This document shows, one piece after another, positions 15,172 to 23,453 of a stretch of DNA of 29,485 nt. A program made the translations under genes and the position numbers. Origin of the DNA: WTJX01 sp045106295 (lineage in GTDB: Bacteria > Bacteroidota > Bacteroidia > Cytophagales > JAAEPT01); contig JBGCEI010000103.1 of the NCBI GenBank assembly GCA_045106295.1, positions 1 to 29,485 on the forward strand. The letters are read 5' to 3'. How positions within the stretch are numbered: the stretch's first letter is position 1; each line of letters opens with the position of its first letter. Below the pieces are notes generated by a model. It was not told where the DNA came from. It did not search any database and saw nothing but the letters and a program-made list of their open reading frames with translations.

Positions 15172-15939
15172 ATGAAAGTATTAATACTGGCAGGAGGATA
15201 CGGCACTCGTTTAAGTGAAGTAACAGAGGTTCGTCCAAAACCTATGGTCGAAATAGGAGGAAAACCCATGTTATGGCACATCATGAAAATATATTCTAGC
15301 TATGGATTCAATGATTTTGTTATTTTATTAGGTTACAAAGGCTACTTCATAAAAGAATATTTCGCCAATTATTTCTTACATCAAAGCGATGTGACATTTG
15401 ATCTAAAAAATAACGAGATGACTGTTCACAACAATACATCTGAAGATTGGAAAGTGACACTCGTAGATACAGGAAAAGATACCATGACAGGTGGTAGAAT
15501 TCGTAGAGCGAAAGACTACATCAATAATGAACCTTTTTTATGTACCTATGGTGATGGTGTTTGTGATGCGAATATTCATGAACTAGTTAATTTTCATAAG
15601 GAACATAAAAAGTTAATGACCATTACTTCGGTTCAACCAGAAGGAAGGTATGGTGCTTTAGAAATGGAAGGTAATGCTATTAAATCGTTTATGGAGAAAC
15701 CAAAAGGTGATGGGTCGTGGATTAATGGAGGCTTCTTTGTTTGTCAACCAGAAGTGATGGATTATATTGATGGTGATGAAACAATCTTTGAACAGACACC
15801 GCTTCAAACGTTAGCAAAAGAAAATCAATTAGAAGCATTTAAACACGAAGGTTTCTGGCATTCTATGGATACCTTACGGGATAGAAACAGGTTAGAAAGT
15901 ATCTGGAATAAAGGAGATGCTCCTTGGAAGGTATGGTAA
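15172..15939 (+). CDS. rfbF: Glucose-1-phosphate cytidylyltransferase
   Basis: 255 residues, matching RfbF/AscA enzymes (about 257). The nucleotidyltransferase signature LILAGGYGTRLSEVTEVRPKPM (positions 4-25) is immediately recognisable. It is followed by GGKPMLWHIMKIYSSYGFNDF and the RfbF-specific TLVDTGKDTMTGGRIRR and TYGDGVCD. WINGGFFVCQPEVMDYI and the terminal WHSMDTLRDRNRLESIWNKG are also diagnostic. It makes CDP-glucose from CTP and glucose-1-phosphate, the entry to CDP-6-deoxysugar pathways. The downstream RfbG dehydratase uses that product. Cytoplasmic. Confidence 0.97.
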   Translation: MKVLILAGGYGTRLSEVTEVRPKPMVEIGGKPMLWHIMKIYSSYGFNDFVILLGYKGYFIKEYFANYFLHQSDVTFDLKNNEMTVHNNTSEDWKVTLVDTGKDTMTGGRIRRAKDYINNEPFLCTYGDGVCDANIHELVNFHKEHKKLMTITSVQPEGRYGALEMEGNAIKSFMEKPKGDGSWINGGFFVCQPEVMDYIDGDETIFEQTPLQTLAKENQLEAFKHEGFWHSMDTLRDRNRLESIWNKGDAPWKVW

Positions 15940-15978
15940 TGGTTTCAGCTACGAGCTTAGTGAATTTTTAAAACAGAA

Positions 15979-16917
15979 ATGAAAAACATGCAATCAGTTC
16001 TTATTACAGGCGGCTTAGGGAACTTAGGTTCTTGGCTTACTCATTTTTTTGTAGAACAAGGATTGGATGTTACCGTTCTGACGAAGAATAAAAGAAAAAT
16101 GGAGTTTGACGCTTCATTTAAAACCATAGCATGTGATATTTCAGATTTATCGTCTTGTCAAAAAGTATTAACTCAGGCATATGACGTTATTATTCATACA
16201 GCTAGTGTGAACGACAATTTTGTAGATGATTACGCCAACAAAGCATTAAAAGTAAATGCTTTGGGAACCCGAAATATATTAGAGTCTATACAGGATAATC
16301 CACCTAAGCACTTTATTTATTTCTCTACTTTTCATGTGTATGGAAAATACAGTGGAGAGATCACGGAAGAAACAGAGCTAGTCCCAATGAACGACTATGG
16401 AACTACACATTTGTTTGCTGAATACTATGTAAAGCAGTTTAATAAAACGAACGGAATTCCTTATTCTATTATTCGACTGTCTAATAGTTACGGTTGCCCA
16501 AAAGACTATGCTTCTTCCAAATGGTACTTAATTTTGAATGACCTGAGTAAAATGGCTTTCACTGAACAAAAGATTGTACTCAAAGGTAATGGATTAGCTT
16601 CACGTGACTTTATTTGGATGGGAGACGTCTGTCGAGTGATTCATGAATTATCTCAGTCAGTTCCTGAAAATGAGGTGTATAACTTAAGTAGTGAACAGGC
16701 ATACTCGTTATTAGATGTGGCGAAGGAAGTGCAAAAGGCATATAAAGAAACGTACGATAAGGAAATAGAGATACAAACGAATAAAGAGGATGCATCTCAG
16801 CCACGTCCTCCTGTAGCTATTTCCTCACAAAAAATTAAACAGAAAATACCTTTTGAAGGCAATTCAAAATTCTATTCTGAGGCATTGAATATATTTCACT
16901 TTTTAAGTAAAGAATGA
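15979..16917 (+). CDS. SDR-family NAD(P)-dependent epimerase/reductase of the CDP-sugar pathway
   Basis: 312 residues of the extended SDR type. The Rossmann motif GGLGNLG is at 11-17, and NALGTRNILES and IYFSTFHVYGK follow. The usual Tyr-x3-Lys appears as Tyr140-Gly-Thr-Thr-His144, so the catalytic lysine is replaced by histidine. The start at 15979 is used; an ATG three codons later would give nearly the same protein. It lies between RfbF and RfbG and overlaps the latter by four bases. The natural role is C4 reduction of a CDP-4-keto-6-deoxyhexose, by analogy to abequose, paratose and ascarylose reductases. An NTP-sugar epimerase or an impaired paralogue is also possible. Confidence 0.88.
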   Translation: MKNMQSVLITGGLGNLGSWLTHFFVEQGLDVTVLTKNKRKMEFDASFKTIACDISDLSSCQKVLTQAYDVIIHTASVNDNFVDDYANKALKVNALGTRNILESIQDNPPKHFIYFSTFHVYGKYSGEITEETELVPMNDYGTTHLFAEYYVKQFNKTNGIPYSIIRLSNSYGCPKDYASSKWYLILNDLSKMAFTEQKIVLKGNGLASRDFIWMGDVCRVIHELSQSVPENEVYNLSSEQAYSLLDVAKEVQKAYKETYDKEIEIQTNKEDASQPRPPVAISSQKIKQKIPFEGNSKFYSEALNIFHFLSKE

Positions 16918-17999
16918 GCACATTACTAAGTAAATACAAAGGCAAGAAAGTATTTGTTACAGGAAATACCGGTTTCAAAGGATCATGGCTAACCATTTGG
17001 TTACTCAATTTAGGGGCAGAAGTCTATGGCTATGCGTTGGAACCCAAAAATGACCAAGATAACTTTGTAAGGTGTGAGCTAGAATCAAAAATGAATCAAA
17101 CCTATGCAGACGTAAACGATGCTGACCGTTTGAAACAAGAAATCAAGAAAGTGCAACCGGATTATATTTTTCACCTAGCAGCACAGGCTTTAGTGATTGA
17201 TTCTTACCTAGATCCATTAAATACGTTCAACACCAATATCATAGGAACGGCAAACTTAATGGAGGCAGTCAAAGAATGTCAGAACTTGAAGTCGTTGGTG
17301 ATCATTACGAGTGATAAATGTTACGAGAACAAAGAAGTCGTTTGGGGATACAAAGAGAGCGATGAATTGGGAGGTAAAGATCCGTATTCTGTTTCTAAAG
17401 CGTGTGCCGAATTAATAGTGAAAACCTACCAAGAAACGATCTTTCATGAAGCACCTTTCGCTATTGCGACCACACGAGCAGGAAATGTAATAGGAGGAGG
17501 AGATTGGTCTGATAACCGATTAATCCCCGATATCTTTAAAAATATTGACTCCAATTCGGTTGTAGACATTCGCAATCCTGAGGCCACCAGACCATGGGAA
17601 CATGTGTTAGAACCTCTTTCCGGGTATTTACAATTAGGGATATTGTTAGGCGAATCAAAAGAGTATGCAGGATCATGGAATTATGGTCCGAGTACGTATA
17701 CCCACTATAGTGTGTTGGATATTGTAAAAGAAATAGAGAAACATACAGCTATTCAGTATCACGTAGCTCAGAGTGATGGGGCGAAGACATTTCATGAAGC
17801 TCATTTCTTGAAATTAGACATTACAAAAGCAGCCAATTTACTAGGTTGGTTACCTCAGTTAGATTTTTCTGAAACGATACGTTTTACGGTAGAGGGATAT
17901 CAGGCACAGGAAGACAAGCAACTGTTTACAAAAAGAGTAGAACAGATAGCTGAATACACGGCTATTGCACGTAAAAATAAAGTAACATGGGCAATCTAA
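16914..17999 (+). CDS. rfbG: CDP-glucose 4,6-dehydratase
   Basis: 361 residues, the usual RfbG length. The N-terminal KKVFVTGNTGFKGSWLTIWL (11-30) holds the family form of the GxxGxxG motif, with the FKGSW signature of CDP-glucose dehydratases. The catalytic YSVSK is Tyr158/Lys162, and ITSDKCYENKE supplies the Thr-Ser-Asp segment. ATTRAGNVIGGGDWSDNRLIPD and RNPEATRPWEHVLEPLSGYL are also strongly diagnostic. It converts CDP-glucose to CDP-4-keto-6-deoxyglucose with bound NAD+. It overlaps the SDR gene by four bases and the RfbC-like gene by 13, so the block is one tightly coupled operon. Confidence 0.97.
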   Translation: MSTLLSKYKGKKVFVTGNTGFKGSWLTIWLLNLGAEVYGYALEPKNDQDNFVRCELESKMNQTYADVNDADRLKQEIKKVQPDYIFHLAAQALVIDSYLDPLNTFNTNIIGTANLMEAVKECQNLKSLVIITSDKCYENKEVVWGYKESDELGGKDPYSVSKACAELIVKTYQETIFHEAPFAIATTRAGNVIGGGDWSDNRLIPDIFKNIDSNSVVDIRNPEATRPWEHVLEPLSGYLQLGILLGESKEYAGSWNYGPSTYTHYSVLDIVKEIEKHTAIQYHVAQSDGAKTFHEAHFLKLDITKAANLLGWLPQLDFSETIRFTVEGYQAQEDKQLFTKRVEQIAEYTAIARKNKVTWAI

Positions 18000-18526
18000 A
18001 ATTTACAGAAACCAAACTCAAAGGAGCGTATAGCATAGACCCTGTGACAAGAGGTGATGAAAGAGGCTTTTTTGCTCGTACGTTCTGTGCCAACGAATTT
18101 GCTGAACATGGCTTACAAACTAATTTTGTACAAACGAATATGTCTCGCAGTACTGAAAAAGGAATATTGAGAGGGATGCACTTTCAGACACAAGGTGCTG
18201 AAGAGTCTAAACTGATTCGGGTAACCAAAGGGAAGATATTAGATGTAATTATTGACATCCGAAAAGACTCACCTACATACTGTGAACACATAGCGGTAGA
18301 ACTATCTGATGAGAACCATAAGATGTTGTATGTGCCAGAAGGCTTTGCGCACGGTTTTCTGACCTTGACTGATCTTGTAGAAGTAAACTACCAAGTATCT
18401 GCTTTTTACTCACCAGGAAAAGAAGCTGGCATTCGTTGGAACGATCCTTTGTTTGGAATCGATTGGCCTATTGACAACCCGTTGCTATCAGAAAAGGACG
18501 GTGCCCATCCTGATTTTGTGAGGTAG
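17987..18526 (+). CDS. rfbC: dTDP-4-dehydrorhamnose 3,5-epimerase-family protein (RmlC/RfbC)
   Basis: 179 residues, the full cupin length of RmlC-type epimerases. Motifs are RGDERGFFARTF (22-33), ILRGMHFQ with the catalytic His65, KILDVIIDIRKDSPT, and VPEGFAHGFLTL. The closing YSPGKEAGIRWNDPLFGIDWP is also typical. It overlaps rfbG by 13 bases. Other dTDP-rhamnose genes (rmlA, B, D) are absent, so its substrate is more likely the CDP-4-keto-6-deoxyglucose made by RfbG. That would give an L-configured keto sugar for the SDR reductase, as the epimerase does in CDP-ascarylose synthesis. Whether it acts at C3, C5 or both is not readable here. Confidence 0.93.
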   Translation: MGNLKFTETKLKGAYSIDPVTRGDERGFFARTFCANEFAEHGLQTNFVQTNMSRSTEKGILRGMHFQTQGAEESKLIRVTKGKILDVIIDIRKDSPTYCEHIAVELSDENHKMLYVPEGFAHGFLTLTDLVEVNYQVSAFYSPGKEAGIRWNDPLFGIDWPIDNPLLSEKDGAHPDFVR

Positions 18527-18550
18527 AAGAGTTGATTTTAATGAAAGTGA

Positions 18551-20239
18551 TTAAATAGTAATTCCAATCAATTGGATATCATCTATTTGATGGTTTTTAC
18601 CTTTCCATTCGTTATAGAAGTTCTCTAGAATAGCTTTTTGTTGTGCCATTGATTCATCTTGACTAGAGAAAATGAGGTCACACATTTTTTTAAGGCCTAG
18701 TTTTTTCTTATTGTCACCTCCAAACTGGTCTTGGTACCCATCAGTAAATAGGTATAACTTATCTCCTTGTTTGAGATCTAAATCAATAGATTGGTATTTT
18801 TCAGTTAAGTTGTTGGATGCAATATCTCCTATTTCGTATTTAGCACCTCTTACTCTGTAAAGCTCTTTGTCTTTTATTAACAAAGCATTTGATTTAGCTC
18901 CTGAAAAGGACATTTTTTTTGATACCTTATTGTACACAGCAATACTAATATCCATTCCATCTCGTATATCAGAAACTCCATATTTATGGAATAAATCAAT
19001 GATTCTTTGGTCAAGTCGTTCTAATAGAATAGCAGGATCAGTTACTCCATTACTTAATACGAGCTCTCTAATAGCCATTCTACCAATAATAGTCATTAAT
19101 GCACCAGGAACTCCATGGCCAGTACAATCTGAACAAACAGTAAAGAAGTGATTACCAGTGTCTATAAAAGAATAGAAGTCACCACTTACAGAGTCTTTTG
19201 GTTTATTCCAAACAAAGTAATCTGCAAACGTATCTTCTATTTCTACAGTAGACGGTTGTAAAGCAGTTTGTATTTTTTTAGCGTAATCAATACTATTAGA
19301 GATATTGGTGTTTCTTATTTCAATCAGCCTCCTTTGCGTTTCTATATCACTATAGAGTTTAGCTGTTTCATGAGAAACGGCTAGTTGTTTGGTGATAATT
19401 TTAAATAGTTCAAACTGACTTTCAGATATTGACTCTCTATTTTCATTGGCTATTAGAGCAAAACCAAAAAAACGATTTTTACTAGAAAGCGGTAAAAAAG
19501 CAATTGAATCTCCTTCTTTGAAATCTTTAGTAGGGTCTAGGTAATTCTTGTATTTTTCGATTAACTCTTTGCTATTACTTTTAATCTGTTCTTGAAGCTT
19601 TTCGTTATTCGTTTTATCTTCTCCGTGTAGTATATATAGCTTATCTTTTTTTGAATCAAAAATAAGACACCTTTCTACACCTACGTCGTTTAGCACGATA
19701 GAAGAATAGCTATCGGCTAATTGTTTCATATCGACAATGGCTGATAGTTTACGAGTAGAAATATTAACCTTTTTTAAAACTTTAATATTTTCATTAGAGG
19801 TCTCTATTTGTTCGTTTGCAGATGCTATTTGTTGTTTTGCGAGGAAGCTTTTAGCCGCTTGTTTTACCGTTAGGATCAGATCATTCATCTCCCATGGCTT
19901 ACTAATGTATCGGTATAAGTTAGCTTTGTTTATCGCATTTTGTATAGCAATAAGACTTGCTTGCCCTGTTAGTAGTATCTTTGGTATTTCTGGATCTGTT
20001 TCATGAATTTTTATAAGCAATTCATCTCCTTTTAAACCAGGCATAATTTGATCAGAAATGATGGTAGCTACTTTTTGTCCTTCTTCTTCTAATTCTTTAA
20101 ATAAAATTAACGCTTCATCCCCACTACTTGCTATTTCAATATCAAATTCATCTTCTAAACTACTCAAGAGTTGTTCTTCTAATGTACTTAATACTGTTTT
20201 TTCATCATCCACACAAATAATCACAGGTTTAGACTTCAT
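18551..20239 (-). CDS. Response regulator with GAF-like and SpoIIE/PP2C phosphatase output
   Basis: 562 residues. The receiver (1-130) has acidic Asp11-Asp12, phosphoacceptor Asp63 in ISDQIMPG, Thr91 in LLTGQ, and Lys114 in ISKPW. A short coiled coil leads to a GAF-like domain (about 165-300). The SpoIIE/RsbU-type PP2C domain (about 315-562) keeps the metal-binding acids in VSGDFY (Asp354), VCSDCTGHGVPGAL (Asp371) and the later LFTDGYQDQFGG. It should dephosphorylate a serine-phosphorylated partner, typically a STAS anti-anti-sigma factor; no STAS or RsbW-like gene is in the window. It is last in the FIST-kinase-receiver operon, 25 bases after the receiver gene. Confidence 0.95.
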   Translation of the reverse strand: MKSKPVIICVDDEKTVLSTLEEQLLSSLEDEFDIEIASSGDEALILFKELEEEGQKVATIISDQIMPGLKGDELLIKIHETDPEIPKILLTGQASLIAIQNAINKANLYRYISKPWEMNDLILTVKQAAKSFLAKQQIASANEQIETSNENIKVLKKVNISTRKLSAIVDMKQLADSYSSIVLNDVGVERCLIFDSKKDKLYILHGEDKTNNEKLQEQIKSNSKELIEKYKNYLDPTKDFKEGDSIAFLPLSSKNRFFGFALIANENRESISESQFELFKIITKQLAVSHETAKLYSDIETQRRLIEIRNTNISNSIDYAKKIQTALQPSTVEIEDTFADYFVWNKPKDSVSGDFYSFIDTGNHFFTVCSDCTGHGVPGALMTIIGRMAIRELVLSNGVTDPAILLERLDQRIIDLFHKYGVSDIRDGMDISIAVYNKVSKKMSFSGAKSNALLIKDKELYRVRGAKYEIGDIASNNLTEKYQSIDLDLKQGDKLYLFTDGYQDQFGGDNKKKLGLKKMCDLIFSSQDESMAQQKAILENFYNEWKGKNHQIDDIQLIGITI

Positions 20240-20264
20240 AGGGAACTATTAAAGTTAATAAAGG

Positions 20265-20651
20265 TTAAATTAAATGAGACAATCTCTTTTTAAGATCTTC
20301 CATTTTCCATGGCTTTTGGATGTAATGATCTAGTTTAGCAGCATCGTATGCTCTTTTGATGGCATCTTCTGGCGCCTGCCCTGTTAAAAGTACTTTTACT
20401 ATATCATCATATTTGCTGTGTAGGTGAGCTAAAAATTCATCTCCTTTCATCCCAGGCATACTCCAATCAGATATAACGGTAACAGGAGCATATCCTTCTT
20501 CTACTAAGTCAGCAATTAATTCTAGTGCCTCAGCACCACTTTCAGCCACTTCGTAGACATACTTTCCTCCGAAAATACGTTCTAATTGTTCTTCTAATGT
20601 TTTTAATACTGTGCGATCATCATCAACACAAACGATAGCTTTTTTACCCAT
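20265..20651 (-). CDS. Single-domain response regulator (CheY-like)
   Basis: 128 residues, only a receiver. VCVDDDRTVLKTLEEQL supplies the acidic pocket (Asp10-12), ISDWSMPGMKGDEFL the phosphoacceptor Asp62, VLLTGQ the Thr90, and YIQKPWKMEDL the Lys113. Its sequence is strikingly close to the receiver of the next gene, suggesting tandem duplication. With no output domain it may act as a phosphate shuttle or sink between the upstream kinase and the SpoIIE-fused regulator, or bind a protein target directly. A 105-base gap with a hairpin separates it from the kinase gene. Confidence 0.95.
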   Translation of the reverse strand: MGKKAIVCVDDDRTVLKTLEEQLERIFGGKYVYEVAESGAEALELIADLVEEGYAPVTVISDWSMPGMKGDEFLAHLHSKYDDIVKVLLTGQAPEDAIKRAYDAAKLDHYIQKPWKMEDLKKRLSHLI

Positions 20652-20673
20652 GATAAGTATGTTTAATTACTAA

Positions 20674-20714
20674 TTTAAGTGGTTCTACCTATTATTACTA
20701 GATAACCACTTAAA
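20674..20714 (-). other. Intra-operon hairpin between kinase and receiver genes
   Basis: TTTAAGTGGTT (20674-20684) and AACCACTTAAA (20704-20714) are perfect inverted copies around a 19-base loop. On the transcribed (minus) strand no U-tract follows, so it is unlikely to be a full terminator. It may be an mRNA processing or stability element that sets receiver levels apart from kinase levels. Confidence 0.55.
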
Positions 20715-20756
20715 ATGTTGCATTAGTTAGACTACTTAGCGAATTTTCTCGGTGAA

Positions 20757-22160
20757 TTAATTTTCATCTTTATCGTTTTCTAATGAGATTTTTTCCCCTT
20801 TAGTAGGTAAAGAAATTTTAAAGACTGTCTTCCCTGGAACTGAGTCCACTTCCAGTGCTCCACCATGCTTATCTATTATCTTTTTACAAATAGGTAAGCC
20901 TAAACCAGAGCCTTCTCCTTGAGATTTAGTGGTATAGAAAGGATCGAAAATTTTCTTAAGAGCTGATTCTGGAATTCCTGGTCCACTATCTTGTATGGTG
21001 ACAACCGTATTTTCACCTTCGTAACCAGCACCAATCGTTAGGCTTCCTTGGTAATCCATTGCTTGAACAGCATTATGTATAATATTGGTCCATACTTGAT
21101 CTAACTGATCTTGTAGGCAGACAACAGTTACTTTTTCTGATTCGTAATTTCGTGTTAATTCCACACCTAATTTCATCTTGTTTTGATAGAGTACTAATAC
21201 ATTTTCTATACCATCTATGATGTTTATTTCTTCGGCTATCTCGTCTGTTTGGAAGTGGGAGTAGTTCTTCAGTGAATAAACAATTTTCTGCATTTTACTT
21301 ACAGCAATAGACATGTTGTTTACGTTGGATTGTAGTTTACCCATTCGTAATACCATCTCTACTGTACCATCGCTTTCTCCTGATTCGAAGATAGGAATGA
21401 ACTTATCTATGTCATCTTGAAGACCTACACGTACAATGCTTCGTGCAATCCCTCTAGCATCAGGTACGTTTTTACTCTCTAGTAGTTCAGTAACTGTTTT
21501 TCGTACTTCTCGTTCTTCTTTCGTAGATCGAGTCTCACCTTTTGTGTTTTCTGCAGATATTTTTACCATTTCCATGAATAGCGCTTCATGATCTGCAGGA
21601 AGTGTCTTAAAAAAAGCTGGCATATCATTTACTACAGAGATAAGCGAATCGTTTAAGTTTGTAATAGAACCATTGATTACACTCAGAGGAGTGTTGATTT
21701 CATGAGCCACTCCAGCAGTTAACTGACCAAGTGATGCCATTTTTTCGGATAAGACCAGTTGACTTTGCGCATCTTTTAGTTCATCATATGCTGCGGCAAT
21801 CTCTTTTTGCTTAGCCTGAAGTTCAGTATTTGACTGTTGAAGTTCTTCTGACATAGCAGAGAGCTTCTTAGACTCCTCTAATTTATCTTGTGTACTTGAT
21901 AAATCTTGCTTGTTTTGCTGGAGGTCATCATTCAAGTGACGCAACTCTTTGATACTAATATCAGTAGTGTTTTGAAGAAAGGTTCTATCTTTCTCAAAAT
22001 CATGATAGGTCTCATTTACTTTTTCAAATAATTCTTCAAAATCTGGTGGAATAACAGGGTTGTCACCAAATATTTTACGGATTTGGCGTCTAAAAACTCT
22101 GTTGTATGAATCTGTTTCGTTTACTCTTTTTCTATTTACAATAGATGATAAAATACCCAT
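20757..22160 (-). CDS. Soluble histidine kinase with coiled-coil input
   Basis: 467 residues with no membrane segment. Residues 1-60 are unassigned. A long coiled coil (about 60-145) rich in Gln, Glu and Leu leads to the H-box SLGQLTAGVAHEINTPLSVI with phospho-acceptor His153. The ATPase domain (about 310-455) has the N-box WTNIIHNAVQAM (Asn363), G1 DSGPGIP, the F-box FDPFYTTK and G2 GEGSGLGL. An insertion of roughly 85 residues (about 180-265) separates the H-box from the second helix of the dimerisation domain. With no sensor domain of its own, it presumably takes its signal from the FIST protein encoded 28 bases upstream. Confidence 0.95.
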   Translation of the reverse strand: MGILSSIVNRKRVNETDSYNRVFRRQIRKIFGDNPVIPPDFEELFEKVNETYHDFEKDRTFLQNTTDISIKELRHLNDDLQQNKQDLSSTQDKLEESKKLSAMSEELQQSNTELQAKQKEIAAAYDELKDAQSQLVLSEKMASLGQLTAGVAHEINTPLSVINGSITNLNDSLISVVNDMPAFFKTLPADHEALFMEMVKISAENTKGETRSTKEEREVRKTVTELLESKNVPDARGIARSIVRVGLQDDIDKFIPIFESGESDGTVEMVLRMGKLQSNVNNMSIAVSKMQKIVYSLKNYSHFQTDEIAEEINIIDGIENVLVLYQNKMKLGVELTRNYESEKVTVVCLQDQLDQVWTNIIHNAVQAMDYQGSLTIGAGYEGENTVVTIQDSGPGIPESALKKIFDPFYTTKSQGEGSGLGLPICKKIIDKHGGALEVDSVPGKTVFKISLPTKGEKISLENDKDEN

Positions 22161-22188
22161 TTACTTATTTTTTTAAAGCTGATTTTAT

Positions 22189-23319
22189 TTATAATTCACA
22201 AAAAAGTGTCACAGCAATGCAGTGACTGTGGACTTCTCCAGATCTATATTTTCTATGTGGGCTTATTTCTCCGTGCCCATAAAAACCACTAATTGGTATT
22301 TCACCACTTAATTGTGTGTTTATTTCCTCTAATTCGTCTTCAGTCCATTGTCGCATGGTCATTTTTCTACCTAACGAGCTTACTAGGAAAGCAAATTCTG
22401 GTTTTACTTCTTTTAATTTCTTTAAACATTGACTGGCGGCTGTTCCAGCTTTTAAAACGAGTGAATCAGTATCTGCCTTCATAAAATACATAGACGAACC
22501 TTCTGGAATATTTTGATTAAAGATTAAACTTTTATTTCTTCTATCTACATCTACAAGACCTGCCATGGTAATATCAAAAGAATTATCATCGATAAGTCCA
22601 ATAGGAATTAACATCCCTGAAGAAGGGAGTTCGTCGGATAAGGTACCTAAGAACGATTCGAATAAGTCTAGCGCAGGTGCTCCTTCAATACCTGTTACAA
22701 TATTGGAGCTAGATTCTGTTACTTGACGTTTTACACCAAATGTATTCCAACCAGAACCGACGTCGCTACTTATTTTTAAGCTTGTTCCATACAAACCAAC
22801 GGCAACCATCTTACTCTCTTTTGGAGGATTGTTTAAACCTATTAAAGTTCGTTCTGCAGTAATTCCATCAGCAGCGAAACCACCGTTTACGGTCACTCCA
22901 GTTAATGTTTCGTCTATTGCTAAAGTCAATTCTGTACCGTTGGTAAATGTACCATCGGTAAAAAGCATGATGTGTTGTAAGTTATCGGCTGTTAAGCTAC
23001 TGAAAAGTTCTTTGGCTGTAGAATAGGTATTACCTGTTAAAGGCAATTCTATTACACGTAAGTTTGTTTTTTCAAAATGAATGGCGTTTACTACTAAGGA
23101 ATCGTCTAGCACCTCATCTTGTAAGATAGACCCTGCGGTGGTACAGCTCACTAACTCGGCATTAGGATACAATGAGGATAGTTCAGCATATAGTACGTCG
23201 TCTTCTAAAAGACTTCTGCTACCAAATGCTAAGACTAGTTGTGCTGACTCCTCCAGTCCTTGGTCGAGTACCATCTCCCATTGGTTTTTGGGAGTCCAAA
23301 TGATTTGTTCTACTGTCAT
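22189..23319 (-). CDS. FIST-domain sensory protein (NosP-like candidate)
   Basis: 376 residues comprising FIST_N (about 25-215) and FIST_C (about 220-365). Family landmarks are LVLAFGSRSLLEDD, ELVSCTTAGSI, GVTVNGGFAADG, VGLYGTSLKISSDVGSGW, and the C-terminal GFYGHGEISP. There is no signal peptide; cytoplasmic. In several Proteobacteria, FIST proteins called NosP bind heme, sense nitric oxide and control a co-encoded histidine kinase. Here it is first in an operon with such a kinase, and His349, His364 and His366 lie in the C-terminal region where a ligand might be expected. NO or heme sensing is inference only. Other small ligands, such as amino acids, have been proposed for FIST. Confidence 0.9.
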   Translation of the reverse strand: MTVEQIIWTPKNQWEMVLDQGLEESAQLVLAFGSRSLLEDDVLYAELSSLYPNAELVSCTTAGSILQDEVLDDSLVVNAIHFEKTNLRVIELPLTGNTYSTAKELFSSLTADNLQHIMLFTDGTFTNGTELTLAIDETLTGVTVNGGFAADGITAERTLIGLNNPPKESKMVAVGLYGTSLKISSDVGSGWNTFGVKRQVTESSSNIVTGIEGAPALDLFESFLGTLSDELPSSGMLIPIGLIDDNSFDITMAGLVDVDRRNKSLIFNQNIPEGSSMYFMKADTDSLVLKAGTAASQCLKKLKEVKPEFAFLVSSLGRKMTMRQWTEDELEEINTQLSGEIPISGFYGHGEISPHRKYRSGEVHSHCIAVTLFCEL

Positions 23320-23453
23320 TAATCTGAAAATTTTTAATATTTACCGAAAAAGTAGGTAATTTTAATGAAATAAATATCATATTTAAAAAAAATTAAAACT
23401 AAAAAACGACAAACCGTTCTTTTTACTGGATGTGTTTAACTTATTAGAGGTTA

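Noticed and set aside
18672..20252. Several plus-strand open frames opposite the receiver-SpoIIE gene
   Set aside because: Short, low complexity, and explained by the codon pattern of the strongly supported minus-strand protein.
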